A stretch of 64,000 nucleotides of DNA from Melioribacteraceae bacterium (GTDB lineage: Bacteria; Bacteroidota; Ignavibacteria; Ignavibacteriales; Melioribacteraceae): NCBI GenBank assembly GCA_035362835.1, contig DAOSDY010000001.1:1-64000 (forward strand). The letters run 5' to 3'. The stretch's first letter is position 1. Each line of letters begins with the position of its first letter. Shown here in pieces: positions 61,631 to 64,000 of the stretch. The notes under the pieces are model-generated. The model searched no databases and was not told the DNA's origin. It saw only the letters and a program-made list of their open reading frames with translations. The position numbers and the translations under genes were made by a program.

Positions 61631-62581
61631 TTATTTGTTTTCCTGAGCAGCTTCAGGTTTGGATTCAGTTTTTTCAGGGGCACCCGCTTCAGGTTTAGCT
61701 TCAGAATGTTTTTCCTGTCTTGGTTCGTTTCTCTCTCTTCTATCCTGACGGGGTCTTGCTTTTCTATCGTCCCTATTCTCCAGGCGGACTCTTCTAATCT
61801 TTCCTTTAGAATCCTTTTTATCGTGATCAGGAGTTTCTTCTTCGGCGGTTTTCTTTTCTCTCTCTTTATCAGCAGCTTCCTGAGCTCTCAATTCTTTTGA
61901 TTTAGCATTTCCTTCAATAACTGCGTCGGCAATTATTTTTGTAATAACTTCAACAGCTCTTGAAGCGTCATCGTTAGCCGGAATAAGGAAATCGATCGGA
62001 TCAGGATCGCAGTTGGTGTCAACGATGGCAAATATCGGGATATTCAAGCGCAATGCTTCTTTGATAGAGATCGATTCTTTTTTAATATCTACAACAAAGA
62101 GAGCGCCTGGCAATTTATTCATTGTTTCAACGCCGTCGAGAACTTTTCTGAGTTTATCCTTTTCGCGTGTTAAGAAGAGACGTTCTTTCTTTGTTATTTT
62201 TTCGAATGTTCCGTCGCTTTCCATCTTTTCGATATTCTGAAGTCTCTTAATACTCTTACGGATAGTTGAAAAGTTTGTAAGCATTCCGCCGAGCCAACGT
62301 TCGCTAACCCAGTTGCTGTCGGACCTTCTTGCTTCGTTTGCAATTGTTCCTTTTGCCTGTTTTTTAGTTCCAACAAAGAGGACGCGCTTTCCGGTCGATA
62401 CAATTTCTGTCATCGCCTGGGCGGCAGCGTCGATTGACTGCTGGGTTTTCTTAAGATCAATTATATGGATCCCGTTCTTCTCCATGAAGATGTAAGGTTT
62501 CATTTTCGGGTTCCATCTGCGGGTCAGGTGTCCGAAGTGTGCACCTGATTCAATGAGTTCTGTGAGTTCTACTCTAGACAT
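61631..62581 (-). CDS. rpsB: 30S ribosomal protein S2 with long charged C-terminal extension
   Basis: The 316-residue protein has a normal S2 core (about 1-227): GAHFGHLTRRWNPKMKPYIF, WVSERWLGGMLTNFSTIRKSI, LPGALFVVDIKKE and IVDTNCDPDPIDFLIPANDDA. It is then extended by about 89 residues (228-316) of low-complexity Lys/Glu/Arg/Pro/Asp. The usual S2 is 230-260 residues. Similar charged tails occur in some Bacteroidota-type S2 proteins, but its role is unknown. It lies 28 bp before tsf. A GGAGAAAAC site precedes the ATG. Confidence 0.96.
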   Translation of the reverse strand: MSRVELTELIESGAHFGHLTRRWNPKMKPYIFMEKNGIHIIDLKKTQQSIDAAAQAMTEIVSTGKRVLFVGTKKQAKGTIANEARRSDSNWVSERWLGGMLTNFSTIRKSIKRLQNIEKMESDGTFEKITKKERLFLTREKDKLRKVLDGVETMNKLPGALFVVDIKKESISIKEALRLNIPIFAIVDTNCDPDPIDFLIPANDDASRAVEVITKIIADAVIEGNAKSKELRAQEAADKEREKKTAEEETPDHDKKDSKGKIRRVRLENRDDRKARPRQDRRERNEPRQEKHSEAKPEAGAPEKTESKPEAAQENK

Positions 62582-62660
62582 GTTTTCTCCGTTTGTCTTC
62601 TACCCTCATCAACTTTGTCTTTCACCCCTTTTCAATGCGGGGCACGGTGACAAATCCGAG

Positions 62661-62689
62661 AGTATGGTTAATAAATATACTATTGTAAA
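62661..62689 (-). promoter_or_regulatory. Candidate rpsB promoter
   Basis: On the minus strand TTTACA (62684-62689), 17-bp spacer, CATACT (62661-62666), which keeps A2, T3, A4 and T6 of TATAAT. It gives a leader of about 70 nt before rpsB with a small CCCC/GGGG stem possibility. It lies at the end of rpsI; no terminator separates the two units, so read-through from rpsI is an alternative. Confidence 0.4.
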
Positions 62690-62690
62690 A

Positions 62691-63077
62691 TTATCTCTTA
62701 GAGAACTGGAATCTCTTTCTAGCTTTCTTCTGGCCGTATTTCTTTCTTTCAACCATTCTTGGATCTCTTTTCAGAAGTCCTTCCGATTTCAGTGAAGAAC
62801 GGAATTCGGGATTGATCTCTTCAAGGGCTCTCGAGATACCAAGACGGACGGCATCGGACTGGCCTGAAATACCGCCTCCGTTAGTATTTGCATAAACATC
62901 GTATTTGCCGAGTGTTTCTGTTGCAATGAACGGAAGCAGGAGATTATCTCTGTGCTCTTTCAAAGGGAAATATTTTTCAACTTCTTTATCGTTAACAGAA
63001 ATTTTTCCAGAACCGTTTCTTAAATAGACTCTGGCAACTGCATTTTTTCTTCTACCGACAAAAATTTTATCTGCCAT
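62691..63077 (-). CDS. rpsI: 30S ribosomal protein S9
   Basis: The 128-residue protein begins FVGRRKNAVARVYLRNGSGKISVNDKEVEKYFP and ends with the conserved basic tail LKRDPRMVERKKYGQKKARKRFQFSKR that reaches the P site. The length is normal. It follows rplM by 12 bp on the same transcript, the usual rplM-rpsI order. An ACGGAG site precedes the ATG. Confidence 0.97.
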   Translation of the reverse strand: MADKIFVGRRKNAVARVYLRNGSGKISVNDKEVEKYFPLKEHRDNLLLPFIATETLGKYDVYANTNGGGISGQSDAVRLGISRALEEINPEFRSSLKSEGLLKRDPRMVERKKYGQKKARKRFQFSKR

Positions 63078-63089
63078 TAAATCACTCCG

Positions 63090-63530
63090 TTATAAACTTA
63101 ATACTTCAGGTTTCTGAGCAGTATGAGGATGGGATTCGCCTGAATATACTTTTAATTTCTTGATTAATTTTTTACCGAGACGGGTTTTGGGAAGCATACC
63201 TTTTACAGCATTTTCAACAACAAACTCCGGCTTCTTTGCCATAACTTCCGCAAAACTCTTTACCTTAAGACCGCCTGGATACATTGAGTGTGAAATATAA
63301 TTTTTCAATGTTTCTCTTTTTCCGGTCATGCGGATTTTTTCAGCATTAATAATAACAACAAAGTCGCCCGTATCTGTATGAGGTGTAAAAATTGCTTTGT
63401 CTTTTCCCCTGATGATTCTTGCTACTTTAGTAGCCAATCTTCCTAAAACCTGATCTTTTGCATCAACAAGATACCATTTATGATTAGCATCTTCGGTTTT
63501 AATTGATTTAGTAATTCTTTCTTGCTTCAA
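63090..63530 (-). CDS. rplM: 50S ribosomal protein L13
   Basis: The 147-residue protein has the L13 core: WYLVDAKDQVLGRLATKVARIIRGKDK, GDFVVIINAEKIRMTGKR, and AVKGMLPKTRLGKKLIKKLKVYSGESHPH. A longer open frame begins at an ATG at 63572, but a perfect GGAGG site (63536-63540) sits 5 nt upstream of a TTG at 63530, the product then has the family length, and the promoter -10 (63572-63577) overlaps the longer start. So I place the start at the TTG. Confidence 0.95.
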   Translation of the reverse strand: MKQERITKSIKTEDANHKWYLVDAKDQVLGRLATKVARIIRGKDKAIFTPHTDTGDFVVIINAEKIRMTGKRETLKNYISHSMYPGGLKVKSFAEVMAKKPEFVVENAVKGMLPKTRLGKKLIKKLKVYSGESHPHTAQKPEVLSL

Positions 63531-63571
63531 AACATCCTCCAAATGCGAAATTCTATTTTTCAAAGGTTTCA

Positions 63572-63600
63572 AATATATTTTTATACGGCAAGAATGTCAA
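63572..63600 (-). promoter_or_regulatory. rplM-rpsI promoter
   Basis: On the minus strand TTGACA (63595-63600), a 17-bp spacer and TATATT (63572-63577). The leader is about 35 nt and holds the GGAGG site for the TTG start of rplM. The same hexamers and spacing occur at 929-957, so this is a good model for a strong housekeeping promoter of this genome. Confidence 0.72.
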
Positions 63601-63687
63601 GAAAGTGTTGATTTTTTAATAACTTACGGAAGATTTTTTTTAAGGCTCCGTAAATATACCGTATAAAAACCTAAAAAAGCGATAAAA

Positions 63688-64000
63688 ATGAAGATTTTAG
63701 TTACAGGGGGGGCAGGATTTTTAGGAATTAACCTGATACGGCACCTGCTGAAGAAAGGTTACGAACTCATTTCACTGGATATTGCCAACTTTGATTATAA
63801 GGATGTTAAAGATAAAATCCGTGTTATCAAAGGGGACATAAGGAATTCGAGTCTGGTCGGACAGTTGATGAAGGGCGTTGATTACGTCATTCATACAGCG
63901 GCTGCTCTTCCGCTCTACCCCGCCGATCAGATCCGCTCAATCGACATTGAAGGAACGCGACTGCTTCTTCATCAAGCCTACGAAAACTCGATTAAAAGAT
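63688..64000 (+). CDS. NAD-dependent epimerase/dehydratase, truncated by the window edge
   Basis: The first 104 codons of an extended short-chain dehydrogenase/epimerase. It begins MKILVTGGAGFLGINLIRHLL with the GGxGxxG NAD-binding motif, then IDI-type acidic residue after strand 2 (ISLDIANFD) and VIKGDIRN, and VDYVIHTAAALP. The substrate sugar nucleotide or lipid is not decidable. No clear ribosome binding site is visible. The gene continues beyond the right edge; a divergent region of about 115 bp separates it from rplM. Confidence 0.9.
   Translation, partial: MKILVTGGAGFLGINLIRHLLKKGYELISLDIANFDYKDVKDKIRVIKGDIRNSSLVGQLMKGVDYVIHTAAALPLYPADQIRSIDIEGTRLLLHQAYENSIKR

Noticed and set aside
63624..63653. 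Inverted repeat TTACGGA/TCCGTAA in the rplM-epimerase gap
   Set aside because: Only 7 bp per arm with a 16-bp spacer, and no consistent placement against a promoter; chance is likely.
53981..63654. Shared 14-mer (TAAGGCTCCGTAAA) upstream of yicC and in the rplM-epimerase gap
   Set aside because: A shared 14-mer between two places in 64 kb is expected several times by chance; the yicC copy is just its ribosome binding site region.

Overview
The window is a continuous piece of a bacterial chromosome of moderate GC, almost entirely coding, with ordinary housekeeping and cell-envelope genes and no phage, insertion sequence, CRISPR array or tRNA that I can see. The organism is a diderm with Kdo-containing LPS: all four Kdo genes (kdsA, kdsB, kdsC, kdsD) are here, with lptB/lptC, an OstA-like protein and a BamA-like protein. 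The full Bat (MoxR/BatA-E) cluster, a bacillithiol gene (bshB1), a DUF3098 protein and many LytTR/DUF-type envelope proteins point to the Bacteroidota-Chlorobiota-Ignavibacteriota group. Recognisable GGAGG-type ribosome binding sites and TTGACA/TATAAT-like promoters argue against a classical Bacteroidia genome and favour an Ignavibacteria-like lineage. This placement is an inference from gene content, not a measured phylogeny.

Layout. 1-341 is the 5' end of a 16S rRNA gene on the minus strand, with its leader and promoter to about 463. 668-2730 (plus) holds a small helix-turn-helix-like protein, a candidate ~70-nt small RNA, a DUF3098 membrane protein, a lone bacterial-microcompartment vertex protein and dprA. 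2727-7970 (minus) is metF, an oxidoreductase, a class II aldolase, ddl, an FtsB/DivIC protein and rarA, followed by a penicillin-acylase-like enzyme. 10605-17663 (plus) holds rmuC, a two-gene LiaF-like plus LytS/LytTR envelope-stress module with a methyltransferase, a CoA-acylating aldehyde dehydrogenase with a probable encapsulation peptide, and a small membrane ORF. 17660-24772 (minus) is a tightly overlapped Kdo/LPS-export operon that also carries ruvB and a membrane acyltransferase. 24881-37262 (minus) is a B12-binding mutase subunit and a long MoxR-Bat cluster ending with gatC and kdsB.

37426-49844 mixes single genes on both strands: an RlmI-like methyltransferase, a lipoprotein, sthA, ettA, a DUF302 protein, a DASS transporter, bshB1, gatB, an RmlD-like reductase, nfo and a DUF1460 amidase. 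49907-63530 (minus) is informational and central metabolism: dnaB, a family 4 uracil-DNA glycosylase, rpoZ, gmk, yicC, a BamA-like protein, a YkuD-fold protein, maeB, frr, pyrH, tsf, rpsB, rpsI and rplM. A truncated epimerase gene begins at 63688 and runs off the right edge.

The least expected items are the small RNA candidate at 929-1034 with a C-rich terminator loop; two separated parts that look like cargo and shell of a microcompartment encoded elsewhere; a 36-bp tandem duplication exactly over the convergent gatB/rmlD ends; and a YkuD-fold protein whose catalytic cysteine position is serine. I found no gene cluster that I can defend as a wholly new defence or biosynthetic system.
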